Assembly (NCBI RefSeq): GCF_005116655.2
Contig: NZ_CP050698.1
Location: 3,145,489-3,209,488, forward strand
Direction: 5' to 3'
From: Desulfosediminicola flagellatus
Lineage (GTDB): Bacteria; Desulfobacterota; Desulfobulbia; Desulfobulbales; Desulfocapsaceae
DNA length: 64,000 nucleotides
The notes under the pieces were generated by a model. It did no database searches. It was not told the DNA's origin and worked only from the letters and a program-made list of their open reading frames with translations. The first letter of the stretch is position 1. Each line of letters opens with the position of its first letter. Below are positions 37,128 to 46,230 of this stretch, piece after piece. The position numbers were made by a program, and so were the translations under genes.

Positions 37128-38132
37128 ATGAAAGTTACGGAAAACTCCACATACCGGTTAATGCAGACCAATCTTGACCGCATAACCAACAATCTCTTAG
37201 AAATTCGAAAAAACGGAGCAACCGGTCTTAAACTCAATAAAGCCTCAGATGATCCAGGCGCAATCAGACCAGTACTCACCACTCGAACCCAGATTTCCAA
37301 AACCGAGCGCTACATAGAAACAATGGGTGTCAGCCTTGATAAAATGGAGACGTCTGATGGTCATATGGCTAACGTTGAGAATATAATGCAACGAGCTAAA
37401 GAACTCACCATCAGCGCTGTAAACAGTGGCATGAACAATGAAGATCTCGTCACTATTGCAGATGAGATAGCAGAACTGAAAGAACAATTGCTTGACTCAG
37501 CTAATGCAACTATCGATGGTAAATATATATTTGCAGGCTATGAAGAGAACACCAAGCCCTTTATTCCAAACCCTGCATATGATCCCGCTCTCTACGATCA
37601 GACTGATTCAACAACATGGCCCTATACGTATCAGGGGGATGCTAATCCAACAGAACTGGAAATAACACCTGGTGAATATATTGAAGTAAACATGACCGGC
37701 AACGACCTGTTTATGGGTATTTCCAATGCCAACTGGGTTGACTCAGCAACACCTGCACTTGGTCAGCCAGAAGCTAACCGGACCGATCTGTTCAGTATAT
37801 TAACACGTGCAGAAGAAGCTGTTCGTGCCGGTAACGTCGATGACCCACTCGGGGCAGGTGGCTCTATTCAGGCCCAGATCGATAATCTCGAACTCGCCGC
37901 TAACCAGAATCGAAGGGTGAGAAGTCGAATGGGCGTACGTGCCGGAAGAGTTGAGTCTGCAATCTTCCATCAACAAGAAGTAAGTGTTGACCTCAAACAG
38001 ATACTCTCACGATACCAGGATGCTGATGCAATTGAGACATTTAACGAGATAGTCAAACAGGAATCAGCTTTCCAGGCAGCGCTTAACGTTACCTCACGTG
38101 TCTCTCAAGTGTCTATACTCGATTATTTCTAG
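37128..38132 (+). CDS. flgL: Hook-filament junction protein FlgL
   Basis: FlgL (HAP3) forms the second junction layer on which flagellin polymerises. The 334-residue protein has a flagellin-like N-terminus, 'LDRITNNLLEIRKNGATGLKLNKASDDP' (GLKLNKASDDP). Its C-terminal coiled coil includes 'RMGVRAGRVESA' and 'DAIETFNEIVKQESAFQAAL' (ETFNEIVKQESAFQAAL). A CGAGGAAAG ribosome site precedes the ATG. Confidence 0.95.
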   Translation: MKVTENSTYRLMQTNLDRITNNLLEIRKNGATGLKLNKASDDPGAIRPVLTTRTQISKTERYIETMGVSLDKMETSDGHMANVENIMQRAKELTISAVNSGMNNEDLVTIADEIAELKEQLLDSANATIDGKYIFAGYEENTKPFIPNPAYDPALYDQTDSTTWPYTYQGDANPTELEITPGEYIEVNMTGNDLFMGISNANWVDSATPALGQPEANRTDLFSILTRAEEAVRAGNVDDPLGAGGSIQAQIDNLELAANQNRRVRSRMGVRAGRVESAIFHQQEVSVDLKQILSRYQDADAIETFNEIVKQESAFQAALNVTSRVSQVSILDYF

Positions 38133-38148
38133 AATTTTCGATGTATAT

Positions 38149-38177
38149 TTGACTTCGCCTAACAGATTCAATAGTAT
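38149..38177 (+). promoter_or_regulatory. Sigma-70-like promoter upstream of csrA
   Basis: TTGACT, a 17-base spacer and TAGTAT (five and four matches of six to consensus) lie 85 bp before csrA. This would allow csrA-fliW expression independent of the flagellar sigma factors. Confidence 0.45.
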
Positions 38178-38262
38178 ATAGGCAGTTGAATATTATAGCA
38201 CATTCCAGAATGTATACTTTCCCTTTTAGCCGTATCACCACCAATTTGGATCGGAGCAAAAC

Positions 38263-38502
38263 ATGCTTGTTCTCACCAGAAAGCTCGGTGAAGGAATAGT
38301 CATCGGAGATGACGTAACCATCAAGATCATTGAGATGAAAGGTGGAGCTGTTCGTATTGGTATCGACGCTCCCCGATCAAAGAAAATATACCGGCAGGAA
38401 ATATATGACAAGATCATCGAAGAAAATATTGCAGCGTCTCACTGGGATATAACTGATCTGGATTCATTGAGTGACAACCTTATCGATAAGAAACAAAAGT
38501 GA
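38263..38502 (+). CDS. csrA: Carbon storage regulator CsrA
   Basis: CsrA is a dimeric RNA-binding protein that represses translation by binding GGA motifs in leaders. The 79-residue protein has the family start '[18 protein letters not shown]', and also '[22 protein letters not shown]' ([16 protein letters not shown]) with the RNA-binding Arg. The C-terminal tail is longer than in E. coli CsrA (61 residues), as is common where FliW is present. It overlaps fliW. A likely target is flagellin mRNA; see the hairpin at 48598-48613. Confidence 0.96.
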   Translation: MLVLTRKLGEGIVIGDDVTIKIIEMKGGAVRIGIDAPRSKKIYRQEIYDKIIEENIAASHWDITDLDSLSDNLIDKKQK

Positions 38503-38921
38503 TGAAAACTATTAATACCCGTTTTGGTCAAATCGAATACGATCCTGACAACCTGTTATTCTTTCCGGAAGGCATGATCGGTTTACCTCAACTGCGTCAT
38601 TTTATCGTTATGCCAAACCAGAAACAAGGACCACTTTTCTGGATTCAATGCGTCGATGACCCCGATATTGCGTTTGTACTTACCAATCCGGGCGACTTTT
38701 TTCTTGATTATGCTATCATGCCTGATGACTCAGAAAGAGAAAAACTTGGAATTGCCGCAGAAGATGAGTACTTCACTCTTGCTGTGGTAACAGTGCCACC
38801 AGACCAGAATATCACTCTCAACCTGTCAGCTCCTATCTTATTTGCCCCCAAAACCAATAAAGCTCTGCAAGTTGTTCTTGATGATCCAAAATATAAAACC
38901 AAGACACCGCTGCCTAAATAA
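38502..38921 (+). CDS. fliW: Flagellar assembly factor FliW
   Basis: FliW binds both flagellin and CsrA. When flagellin is exported, free FliW inhibits CsrA and releases flagellin translation. The 139-residue protein has 'INTRFGQIEYDPDNLLFFPEGMIGLPQL' (LLFFPEGMIGLPQL), 'PLFWIQCVDDPDIAFVL' and 'ITLNLSAPILF'. The ATG overlaps the csrA stop (TGATG); a GTG one codon earlier is also open. Confidence 0.95.
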   Translation: MKTINTRFGQIEYDPDNLLFFPEGMIGLPQLRHFIVMPNQKQGPLFWIQCVDDPDIAFVLTNPGDFFLDYAIMPDDSEREKLGIAAEDEYFTLAVVTVPPDQNITLNLSAPILFAPKTNKALQVVLDDPKYKTKTPLPK

Positions 38922-38940
38922 ATTCACACCTGGATAATCA

Positions 38941-38988
38941 AATAAAAAAGCCGAAAGTACTGCACAGTACTTCCGGCTTTTTTATTTG
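38941..38988 (+). terminator. Intrinsic terminator after fliW
   Basis: GCCGAAAGTACTG pairs with CAGTACTTCCGGC, one mismatch, followed by a run of T. A run of A precedes the left arm, so it could also work in the opposite direction. Confidence 0.93.
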
Positions 38989-39238
38989 GATTTCGCATTG
39001 ACACCAAAAATCGATATCAGTTAATTAACACGTTATCGTTGTAATGGTAGTGTTGTCCGATGTAGACCTTGCAAATCACCATATCTGTGTCGAATTGAAT
39101 ATGCTGTATCCAGCAACAGGTAATTAGTAACGCTTACGTCTAACCTCTCATACCTAAACCTAATTCGGTTATAACATCTACAACGTATTGCGTACCTCCC
39201 CTCAATTCCAAGCCTGCCAACCCTTTACACTCAAATAG
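38989..39238. other. Gene-free stretch before the flagellin repeat
   Basis: About 250 bp of AT-rich sequence separate the fliW terminator from the left edge of the duplicated flagellin unit. I see no open frame, promoter match or structure in it. Confidence 0.5.
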
Positions 39239-39327
39239 AAATCTTTAATTATTTTTTCGAGTTCCGCCAAAAAAATGCATTTCCTTTCGTTTGTATTACT
39301 TCAATGAATATTTCTTTATTAATCAAT

Positions 39328-39435
39328 TAAAGAATAGAGCAAGAAGCGACGAAACATATCCAACTGCGAGGATCAACAACGAGATATTACGTTTGTATAG
39401 ATTGCACTGACGCCGATTTACCTGTTCAAGGAGGA
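39328..39435 (+). promoter_or_regulatory. Conserved flagellin leader with possible promoter and two GGA sites
   Basis: This block is repeated before the second flagellin (46320-46427). TAAAGAAT resembles a sigma-28 -35 box, but the following GACGAAAC is a poor -10 box at 12 bases. A second partial -10-like GCCGATTT lies nearer the gene. Two GGA motifs, in GCGAGGA (39366-39372) and in the AAGGAGGA ribosome site (39428-39435), are candidate CsrA contacts. The true promoter class is unresolved. Confidence 0.35.
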
Positions 39436-39443
39436 TTTTAACA

Positions 39444-41330
39444 ATGGCACTGACAATCAATACAAACATAGCTTCACTGAATGCCCAAAGAAACTTAGGA
39501 AAAAGCCAGGGTGCATTAAACCGGTCAATGGAGAGACTCTCTTCAGGTTTACGAATTAACTCTGCAAAGGATGATGCGGCTGGTCTTGCCATCTCCGATC
39601 GAATGACTTCCCAAATTCGTGGCCTCAATCAGGCTGCTAGAAACTCCAACGATGGCATCTCAATGGCTCAAACCGCTGAAGGTGCCCTTCAGGAAACAAC
39701 CAATATCCTGCAACGTATGCGCGAGTTGGCGATTCAATCCGCCAACGATACGAATAGCGCCTCTGATAGAGCCTCCCTGCAGGCGGAAGTTAATCAGCTC
39801 AAACAGGAAATCACCAGAATAGCTGAAACCACAACGTTTAATGATAGAAACGTACTGGATGGTTCTCTAAATGATGCCCAGTTTCAGGTCGGTGCCAATG
39901 CCTATGAGACAATATCCTTTTCCATAGCATCTTCTAAGGCTGTTGACCTGGGCGACCATGCGTTGACCTCAAACAACCCGACAGGTATCGAGGCAGCAAC
40001 CACTCGTTCTGCAGACACCTCAGCCGGCAACAACATCGCGACTCAGGATCTGACAATAACAGGTCCCAGAGGAACCAGCCTTGTAACAATAGACGCTGAT
40101 AACAGTGCAAACCGTATAGCTGAAATAGTTAACAGCGAATCGGAGACCACAGGTGTAATGGCTGAATCACGAACAACTGCTACACTCAGTGATCTTGCAG
40201 CTGACGGTACCATAGGATTTGACCTTCAGGGTATTAACGCCGATCCGATCCCTATCAGTGCCACTGTAACAACAAATGATCTTACTCCCCTTGTACGTGC
40301 AATTAATACTCAATCAGGAAGTACAGGAATCTCAGCATCACTGTCCGGAGATGAACGAAGCATCACACTTACCCAAAGTGCAGGTTATGACATTAAAATC
40401 AGTGACTATAACCATAGTGAAGATGATGGAGTTCTCCAGTCTCTGCGTGTAACAGGTACAGAGGGCATAGGCACAAACCTTGTAGAAACTGCACAAACTG
40501 AAGCTGTTACAACAGCTTCACTGTCAAACCTCTCTGATATTGGTGATGTAAGCCTTACCGTTGCAGGTACCGCAATAACCCCGGCTACAATTTCAGACGT
40601 AAAGGATCTTACTCCACTGCTCGAAGCCATCAATGCAGAGTCTGGAACGACTAATATCACTGCGTCTTTTACAGACATATCAGGCACCGACAAAAGCAGC
40701 CTGACCTTGGAAACAACTGCAGCAGCTGCCGATATTGTACTCACAGCATTTGCTTCTACGGCAGCAGGTGACCAGACCATGGATGTTGCAGGCGGTGATG
40801 GTGCAGCAGTAAGTGTGGCAGTATTAACCGAAACCACTGCTGCGGCATCTACAATTACCGCACCGCTTGCTGCTACTGTTGGTGATTCTACAGTAGTGGG
40901 TGGTGAAGTGATTTTCTCAAGTTCAGGAACGTACAATGTAAGCAGTTCTATTGCCCAGGCAGCCGGATCACTCTTCAACAGCGCCGCTGACGCAATTAAT
41001 GCCTCCTCACTTAATTCTGTTGAGACTATTGATATATCAACTGTTCAAGGCGCAAACGAAGCGATACAGATAGTAGATGGCGCTGTAGCCCAGATTGACA
41101 GCCTCCGTGGTGACCTTGGTGCGGTCCAAAACAGATTTGAGGCAACAATCTCTAATCTTCAGAACGTCTCAGAAAATCTTTCCGCTGCACGTTCCCGGAT
41201 CATGGATGCCGATATTGCCATGGAAACTTCAGCCATGACAAAAAATAATATTCTTCAGCAAGCGGGTGTTTCCATCCTCGCCCAGGCTAACCAGACCCCA
41301 CAACTGGCGCTGCAATTGCTTCAAGGGTAA
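39444..41330 (+). CDS. fliC: Flagellin (copy 1 of a nearly identical pair)
   Basis: Flagellin is the filament subunit. The 628-residue protein has a standard N-terminal D0/D1 region: '[20 protein letters not shown]', '[20 protein letters not shown]' and '[13 protein letters not shown]'. The matching C-terminus ends '[12 protein letters not shown]'. Between them (about 190-530) lies a long Thr/Ser/Ala-rich variable domain, rich in possible O-glycosylation sites. It differs from the copy at 46436 by one residue that I can see, Ala517 here versus Ser. AAGGAGG precedes the ATG, and a terminator follows. Confidence 0.97.
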   Translation: MALTINTNIASLNAQRNLGKSQGALNRSMERLSSGLRINSAKDDAAGLAISDRMTSQIRGLNQAARNSNDGISMAQTAEGALQETTNILQRMRELAIQSANDTNSASDRASLQAEVNQLKQEITRIAETTTFNDRNVLDGSLNDAQFQVGANAYETISFSIASSKAVDLGDHALTSNNPTGIEAATTRSADTSAGNNIATQDLTITGPRGTSLVTIDADNSANRIAEIVNSESETTGVMAESRTTATLSDLAADGTIGFDLQGINADPIPISATVTTNDLTPLVRAINTQSGSTGISASLSGDERSITLTQSAGYDIKISDYNHSEDDGVLQSLRVTGTEGIGTNLVETAQTEAVTTASLSNLSDIGDVSLTVAGTAITPATISDVKDLTPLLEAINAESGTTNITASFTDISGTDKSSLTLETTAAAADIVLTAFASTAAGDQTMDVAGGDGAAVSVAVLTETTAAASTITAPLAATVGDSTVVGGEVIFSSSGTYNVSSSIAQAAGSLFNSAADAINASSLNSVETIDISTVQGANEAIQIVDGAVAQIDSLRGDLGAVQNRFEATISNLQNVSENLSAARSRIMDADIAMETSAMTKNNILQQAGVSILAQANQTPQLALQLLQG

Positions 41331-41349
41331 AAACTACCAATCAACTGAG

Positions 41350-41387
41350 TTGAGGTGACATTATTATGTTCACCTCAACCATCTTTT
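41350..41387 (+). terminator. Intrinsic terminator after flagellin copy 1
   Basis: TTGAGGTGA pairs with TCACCTCAA around an 11-base loop, followed after five bases by TTTTT. It separates the flagellin from the modification cassette. Confidence 0.85.
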
Positions 41388-41489
41388 TCCCCTGCGTATT
41401 TACTATCATCATCCAGACTTTCTCACCAAACAGCATCAGCCTGTAATTGTATAAATCTGATATGCCGAGCAACTACAACAGTACCTGGA

Positions 41490-41645
41490 AGGGTGTCCGA
41501 GAATAGACAGTTCTTCTCAAATCGAGGAAATTTTACAATAATAATCGCTGACAAATACTAGATATTTCAAGCATTACTATTCCGGGAATGCCGAAGAGTT
41601 GAGGTAGATAAGCGCAGACTTCGAGATGGCATTCTAGGACACCCT
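41490..41645. mobile_element. MITE-like element (156 bp) with terminal inverted repeats
   Basis: The left end is AGGGTGTCCGAGAATA. The right end, read as complement, is AGGGTGTCCTAGAATG, so 14 of 16 positions match. The flanks carry a direct repeat CCTGGA (41484-41489 and 41646-41651), a probable target duplication. No transposase frame fits inside, so it would be mobilised in trans by an unidentified transposase. It lies in the 459-bp gap between flagellin copy 1 and the sulfotransferase gene; the rest of that gap holds the flagellin terminator and weak promoter-like boxes. Confidence 0.7.
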
Positions 41646-41789
41646 CCTGGAAAATGATTATCAACCAGGAATATTTGGGAATATTTGACATAAACTCATT
41701 GGACTCATAGACTATAATTTAAGAGAAACAATCTACATACCACCTTCATAACTTTTCCATTTTTTCATAAAACAGATAACACCTCAATA

Positions 41790-42581
41790 ATGAATTATAA
41801 AATCAGCATATTACACAATATGGCTCGATCAGGGGGTACGCTTATATCAAAGTGCCTTGGCTGTATGGAAAATGTTGTGTTGCTAAGTGAAGTTCATCCA
41901 CGTGTCATGGATGGGATATTCAATCCACTTAAGCAAGCAGAGCAATGGCACAAATTGTTTCGAAAAGATGATCTCTGGCATATTCATAACCAACCGGATA
42001 TTTCGTGGATTCAAGCTATTGAACTTATTTACAGACGTTCATTGCAAGCAGGAAAACACCTGTTACTTAGAGACTGGTCGCATATTGATTTCACGGCTGT
42101 CCCATGGGTTGATAAGCCATCATATACCCTAACAATAGCCTCAGAACTTGGGAAATATTTCCATATTAACAATACATGTACTGTTCGCCACCCTATTGAC
42201 CAGTGGATTAGTCTCAGTAACCTATCAATAATCAGTGGAAAAATTGACATTTCTACATTTTTGAACGGGTACAGAAAGTTTGCAGAGATTGCTGCTGAAA
42301 CAGGATTTATTAGATATGAAGATTTCACACAAAATCCTGACCAATCATTAAAGGTCCTGTGTGAAAGATTAAATATAATATATGACAAGACGTATCAGCA
42401 AAAGTGGTTCGATTTTACCCATGTCACTGGGGACACGAGCAATACTGGTTCCGGAAGAGGAAGCAAACACAAAGAAATCATTGTCTTAAAACGAAGAATG
42501 CCTGATGCTTCGACGCTAAAACTGTTTAAGAAAAACAAAGATTTCAAAACAAGTATTAAATTGCTAGGCTATGATTTTTAA
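41790..42581 (+). CDS. Sulfotransferase family protein (PAPS-dependent)
   Basis: Sulfotransferases move a sulfo group from PAPS to hydroxyls or amines of sugars, lipids or proteins. The 263-residue protein has a 5'-phosphosulfate-binding loop variant, 'MARSGGTLI' (residues 11-19). The 3'-phosphate-binding motif is 'VRHPIDQWISLS' (Arg133 and Ser141). A late 'GSGRGSKHK' segment may close over the nucleotide. The local sequence is more AT-rich than the flagellar genes, suggesting transfer. Lying between twin flagellins and beside a glycosyltransferase, it probably sulfates a flagellin glycan; the substrate is inferred. Confidence 0.8.
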   Translation: MNYKISILHNMARSGGTLISKCLGCMENVVLLSEVHPRVMDGIFNPLKQAEQWHKLFRKDDLWHIHNQPDISWIQAIELIYRRSLQAGKHLLLRDWSHIDFTAVPWVDKPSYTLTIASELGKYFHINNTCTVRHPIDQWISLSNLSIISGKIDISTFLNGYRKFAEIAAETGFIRYEDFTQNPDQSLKVLCERLNIIYDKTYQQKWFDFTHVTGDTSNTGSGRGSKHKEIIVLKRRMPDASTLKLFKKNKDFKTSIKLLGYDF

Positions 42582-42653
42582 TACCAATTAACACAATATA
42601 TTATTGCTTTCGTCGAATTTCGAATATAATTTTTTTTTTGCATACAATTACAC

Positions 42654-45600
42654 ATGGATAAAAGAGCCACAAACAACATTTTACAAACAGCAACCAATTT
42701 ATTCAACAAAGGGAAATACGACCAATCCATTGCCCTCTGCAATAAATTAATTAAAAAACACCCAAGGCCTATATATGCAATTTTCTTATTGGGTCAATCA
42801 TATGCAGCTAAAGGAAATTACAATAAAGCAATACATCATTTTGATACATTAATTGGGCAAGATACTAACAATCCAGAATACCTTTTCCAACGAGGGAAAT
42901 GCTACTATATACTAAAAAATTTCACCAAGGCGATTGAAGATTTCACTAAAGCTCTTGTCTCTACACCTGACAGTTTCCCTTTGCGACTGATTACAGGAAA
43001 AGCATTCTTTTACTCTGCGGACTACGCCCATGCAAAGACTATGTTTTTGGAAGCAATACGAATTAATCCTGACAACATAACAGCATACGAAAGCTTGGCC
43101 AGAACATCCGAGTACTTAAATGAAGTTCAAGACGTTTTAAAATATTATCAAAAAGCTATAGAACTTGACAAAGACAACATCGCTCTATTGAATAATTTTG
43201 GTACTTTTTTATCCCAGCATAACAATAGTGGTATTGCAGTAAATTATTTCAAACGCATACTGGAAATTTCCCCTGGCAACGCTTTTGCCCTTAATAACCT
43301 GGGGCAAGCCCTCTGCAATTTACGAGAAATCCGTGCTTCTTGTAAATGTTTTATGGATGCTCTGAAGTCAGACAACAACTTTTCTGATGCACATTCCAAC
43401 CTATTACTTACACTCCATTATGACACTATTTTTACAGCAGAAGACATTCTGTCAAAACATTTACAGTGGGAAAAACTCCATACTCAATCGATTAACTTAT
43501 TCCAGCATCCTAAACCGTCAGATTTTACAAAAAAATTACGAATCGGGTATGTATCATCAGATTTCTTTTCACATTCAGTGGCTTACTTTATAACTCCAAT
43601 CATTCAAGCTCATGATAAAGATAATTATGAAATTTATTGTTTTTCAAATGTATCCAAGCAAGACGATTTTACAAAGAAGATACGATCTATTCCGCAAATC
43701 CACTGGAGGGACATTCAAAATTTAAATGATTTTGATACAGCTGACTTAATATATAAAGAACAAATAGATATACTTGTTGACCTATCAGGACATACCGTGC
43801 CAAACAAGCTAAAAGTGTTCGCACACAAACCTGCGCCTATACAGATTAGCTACCTTGGCTACCCTGATACAACCGGTCTTTCCACGATGGACTATAGGCT
43901 GACTGACACGTGGGCCGACCCTATAGAAACAAGCGACTTACTATATTCTGAAAAACTATATAGACTTAGCAAAGGATTTCTTTGCTACCAACCTCCTGAC
44001 AACTCCTCTCTTCCTTCAAAAAGTCCTGCTCTAAGTAATGGATATATTACTTTTGGTTCATTCAACAATTTTACAAAAATATCGGATGGAGTTATATCAA
44101 TTTGGTCAAATATTCTTCAACAAACCCCAAACTCAAAGCTTCTCCTCAAATCTAAAGATCTTACAGGTCTAGCAGAAGAACGTCTCTTAAATGATTTTGA
44201 AAAATATGGAATACAGCAAGAACGAATTATAAGAAAATCTTTTGTTCCCTCAATGCTAGAACATTTAGAAATCTACAATCAAATAGATATTGCTCTTGAC
44301 ACCTTTCCTTACAATGGAACAACTACCACATTGGAAGCATTATGGATGGGAAAGCCTGTAATTACTCTTACAGGTAATACCCACGTAACCCGAGTAGGCT
44401 GTAGCATTTTGCAAAGCCTGGGGCTACCTGAACTCATTACATATTCCCCCGAGGAGTATGTCGAAAAATGTACAGTTCTTGCTGCTTCTCCGGAAAAAAT
44501 TGACGAATTAACCCGCACACTGCGTGAACTGATGATGAGCAGTAACGTATTAAACCCTGCCATGTTCACCACTGAACTCGAGACTGTCTATAGGAAAATG
44601 TGGGAAACATATTGCTATGAAATAAATAATGCGGCAGTTCTGGAATCTCGCAGGGAAGTTATACTATTTTCCGGAGTCTTCATATCTGTCCCAGAAAACA
44701 TTTCAAATAGAAACACCTATCAACTTTTAGAACATGAAGACATTCTCAATGACGAAATACGCTATCTACGCTCTATAGCCCAAAAAAATTCAACAATTAT
44801 TGATATTGGCTGCGGTTATGGAGAATTTTGCCTCACTGCTGCTAAATATATAGGGCCGAATGGAAGAGTGCTAGCATTTGATGAATCTGCACTTAAACGT
44901 CAGCATCTTGCTAGAAGTATAAAAATCAACCTTTTGGAAAACATTGAAATATCGCCCCTGAATTCAGATACTTCTCTTTCGTGCATTTCTCTTGATGAGG
45001 GAGAGCATCCAGACAAACATTCACCGCTAAAAATAATCCGTATAAATATTTCCGGTCATTTAGAGGAACTTTTATCTGGTGCATCCGCGCCCATTCAACA
45101 CCAATCCCCCCTGATAGTATTAGAGGTTCAATCCACTTTACCAACACCAATAGTAATACCTAAGATTCTATTAGATCATAGCTACTCCCCATATCGTTTC
45201 TTACCTGGTCCAGAAAAAATCATACCTCTTTCCGACCAAGATCTGGAGAATTTTTCAGATTCATTATTTTTGTGTAAAAGAGACACAGCAACAGCATTAA
45301 ACTCAGAAGGATTTTTAGCATTGCAGTTATCTGATATCGAAATACCAGAATTGCACCAGTCCAAAACCCTTAGCGATCTTTATTCACGCTATGCCTATGC
45401 CCCTGTTTTTGCTACTGACTGGCTAAATGCTGCTCCCTTACCTGGATGGCAAACCTATTTCACCTCACTGAATCTGTACCTCATGTCACTCATTGAGAAT
45501 GATATTACAAAAACCTGTTCTGAGCTCAAAAAAGCCTATCAACTTCTTTCACTTACATGTGATACTCATCCATCATTGACTCGCCTGCTTACCTTAGCCA

Positions 45601-46046
45601 GAATGGCTCATGATTTTGGGATGAAAACTCATTCACTGAATATTCTGCATGGAGTACTGGATATTATACTGGAAAACTCATCATTACTTGACCTCCATGC
45701 TGAACCCTTCCTTGTACCACATCCTCGATTTGATGATGTTTCCTGTGGGCAATTTGAAGGAGACTGGATACTTGCTGCAATTCTTGAACAAATCGAACGT
45801 ATCGAACATCCAACATCCTATGCATGCAACAGAGATGATTTACTCAGATTAGAAATGATAGACAGTTCAGGCTTCGGGTCTAAGTTCAATGAGCGAAAAC
45901 GCCAATTACTTCGCCTCCAACTTGGAATGCAAAAACAATTAACCCCAAGTATAACCTTAGCCAGACCTTCAAAAGACAATCTCAACTTCAAACTATGGGG
46001 TGAACCATCAACATCACAGTATCTCTCAACAATACCTATACGATAA
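42654..46046 (+). CDS. TPR / O-GlcNAc-transferase-like glycosyltransferase / FkbM-like methyltransferase fusion
   Basis: The 1130-residue protein starts with six or seven TPRs (about 5-265). A GT41 (OGT/SPINDLY-type) catalytic region follows (about 290-665), with 'LRIGYVSSDFFSHSV', 'VDLSGHTVPNKL' near 374, 'ISYLGYPDTTGLSTMDYRL' near 397 and the UDP-sugar loop 'PYNGTTTTLEALWMGKPVI' near 550. A SAM-binding motif, 'IIDIGCGYGEF', near 714 begins an FkbM-like methyltransferase part. The last 250 or so residues are unassigned. The likely role is O-linked sugar transfer to flagellin Ser/Thr plus methylation of the glycan. Base composition is AT-rich. No frameshift is seen. Confidence 0.85.
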   Translation: MDKRATNNILQTATNLFNKGKYDQSIALCNKLIKKHPRPIYAIFLLGQSYAAKGNYNKAIHHFDTLIGQDTNNPEYLFQRGKCYYILKNFTKAIEDFTKALVSTPDSFPLRLITGKAFFYSADYAHAKTMFLEAIRINPDNITAYESLARTSEYLNEVQDVLKYYQKAIELDKDNIALLNNFGTFLSQHNNSGIAVNYFKRILEISPGNAFALNNLGQALCNLREIRASCKCFMDALKSDNNFSDAHSNLLLTLHYDTIFTAEDILSKHLQWEKLHTQSINLFQHPKPSDFTKKLRIGYVSSDFFSHSVAYFITPIIQAHDKDNYEIYCFSNVSKQDDFTKKIRSIPQIHWRDIQNLNDFDTADLIYKEQIDILVDLSGHTVPNKLKVFAHKPAPIQISYLGYPDTTGLSTMDYRLTDTWADPIETSDLLYSEKLYRLSKGFLCYQPPDNSSLPSKSPALSNGYITFGSFNNFTKISDGVISIWSNILQQTPNSKLLLKSKDLTGLAEERLLNDFEKYGIQQERIIRKSFVPSMLEHLEIYNQIDIALDTFPYNGTTTTLEALWMGKPVITLTGNTHVTRVGCSILQSLGLPELITYSPEEYVEKCTVLAASPEKIDELTRTLRELMMSSNVLNPAMFTTELETVYRKMWETYCYEINNAAVLESRREVILFSGVFISVPENISNRNTYQLLEHEDILNDEIRYLRSIAQKNSTIIDIGCGYGEFCLTAAKYIGPNGRVLAFDESALKRQHLARSIKINLLENIEISPLNSDTSLSCISLDEGEHPDKHSPLKIIRINISGHLEELLSGASAPIQHQSPLIVLEVQSTLPTPIVIPKILLDHSYSPYRFLPGPEKIIPLSDQDLENFSDSLFLCKRDTATALNSEGFLALQLSDIEIPELHQSKTLSDLYSRYAYAPVFATDWLNAAPLPGWQTYFTSLNLYLMSLIENDITKTCSELKKAYQLLSLTCDTHPSLTRLLTLARMAHDFGMKTHSLNILHGVLDIILENSSLLDLHAEPFLVPHPRFDDVSCGQFEGDWILAAILEQIERIEHPTSYACNRDDLLRLEMIDSSGFGSKFNERKRQLLRLQLGMQKQLTPSITLARPSKDNLNFKLWGEPSTSQYLSTIPIR

Positions 46047-46230
46047 TGCCAACTGTCATCAACATCAGACAAAGATTCCGTTATATAAACAAAACCTCAC
46101 CTGCATTGCTCTGCTTTCATATCAGTCACAACGCGACAACAATCCTATCGTTTCGTAGTTGCTAACAATTCTACCTTCCACATTTGCACTACTATCCAGT
46201 CCAGTCACTCTCTCAATTAAGTAACAGGAA
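46047..46230. other. Short spacer before the second flagellin repeat
   Basis: About 184 bp with no gene. I see no terminator hairpin for the glycosyltransferase gene, so read-through into the second flagellin unit is possible. Confidence 0.4.

Larger units (their letters stand above)
39239..41330. repeat. Long direct repeat, copy 1 (flagellin leader plus gene)
   Basis: This 2092-bp unit begins at AAATCTTTAATTATTTTTT and ends with the flagellin stop. It recurs at 46231-48322 with the same length. The coding parts differ at few, mostly synonymous bases. The leaders are less alike at the far end and nearly identical in the last 100 bp. Sequence beyond either stop codon is unrelated. Confidence 0.93.

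Noticed and set aside
40406..40978. A 190-codon open frame on the minus strand inside flagellin copy 1, repeated at 47398-47970 in copy 2
   Set aside because: It lies fully antisense to the flagellin variable domain, is biased to Ser/Ala/Val as expected from the complement of Thr/Ser-rich codons, and its conservation is explained by the duplication.
39844..41000. Repeated Thr/Ser-rich segments in the flagellins as a tandem repeat or CRISPR-like array
   Set aside because: The repetition is compositional, without regular unit length or spacers. No CRISPR array is visible anywhere in the window.
41355..41561. A 68-codon + strand frame after flagellin copy 1
   Set aside because: It runs through the terminator hairpin and into the MITE-like element, with no ribosome site or recognisable sequence.
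41685..41718. TTGACA and TATAAT before the sulfotransferase gene
   Set aside because: Both boxes are perfect, but the spacer is 22 bases, too long for a normal sigma-70 promoter. It may still contribute weakly.
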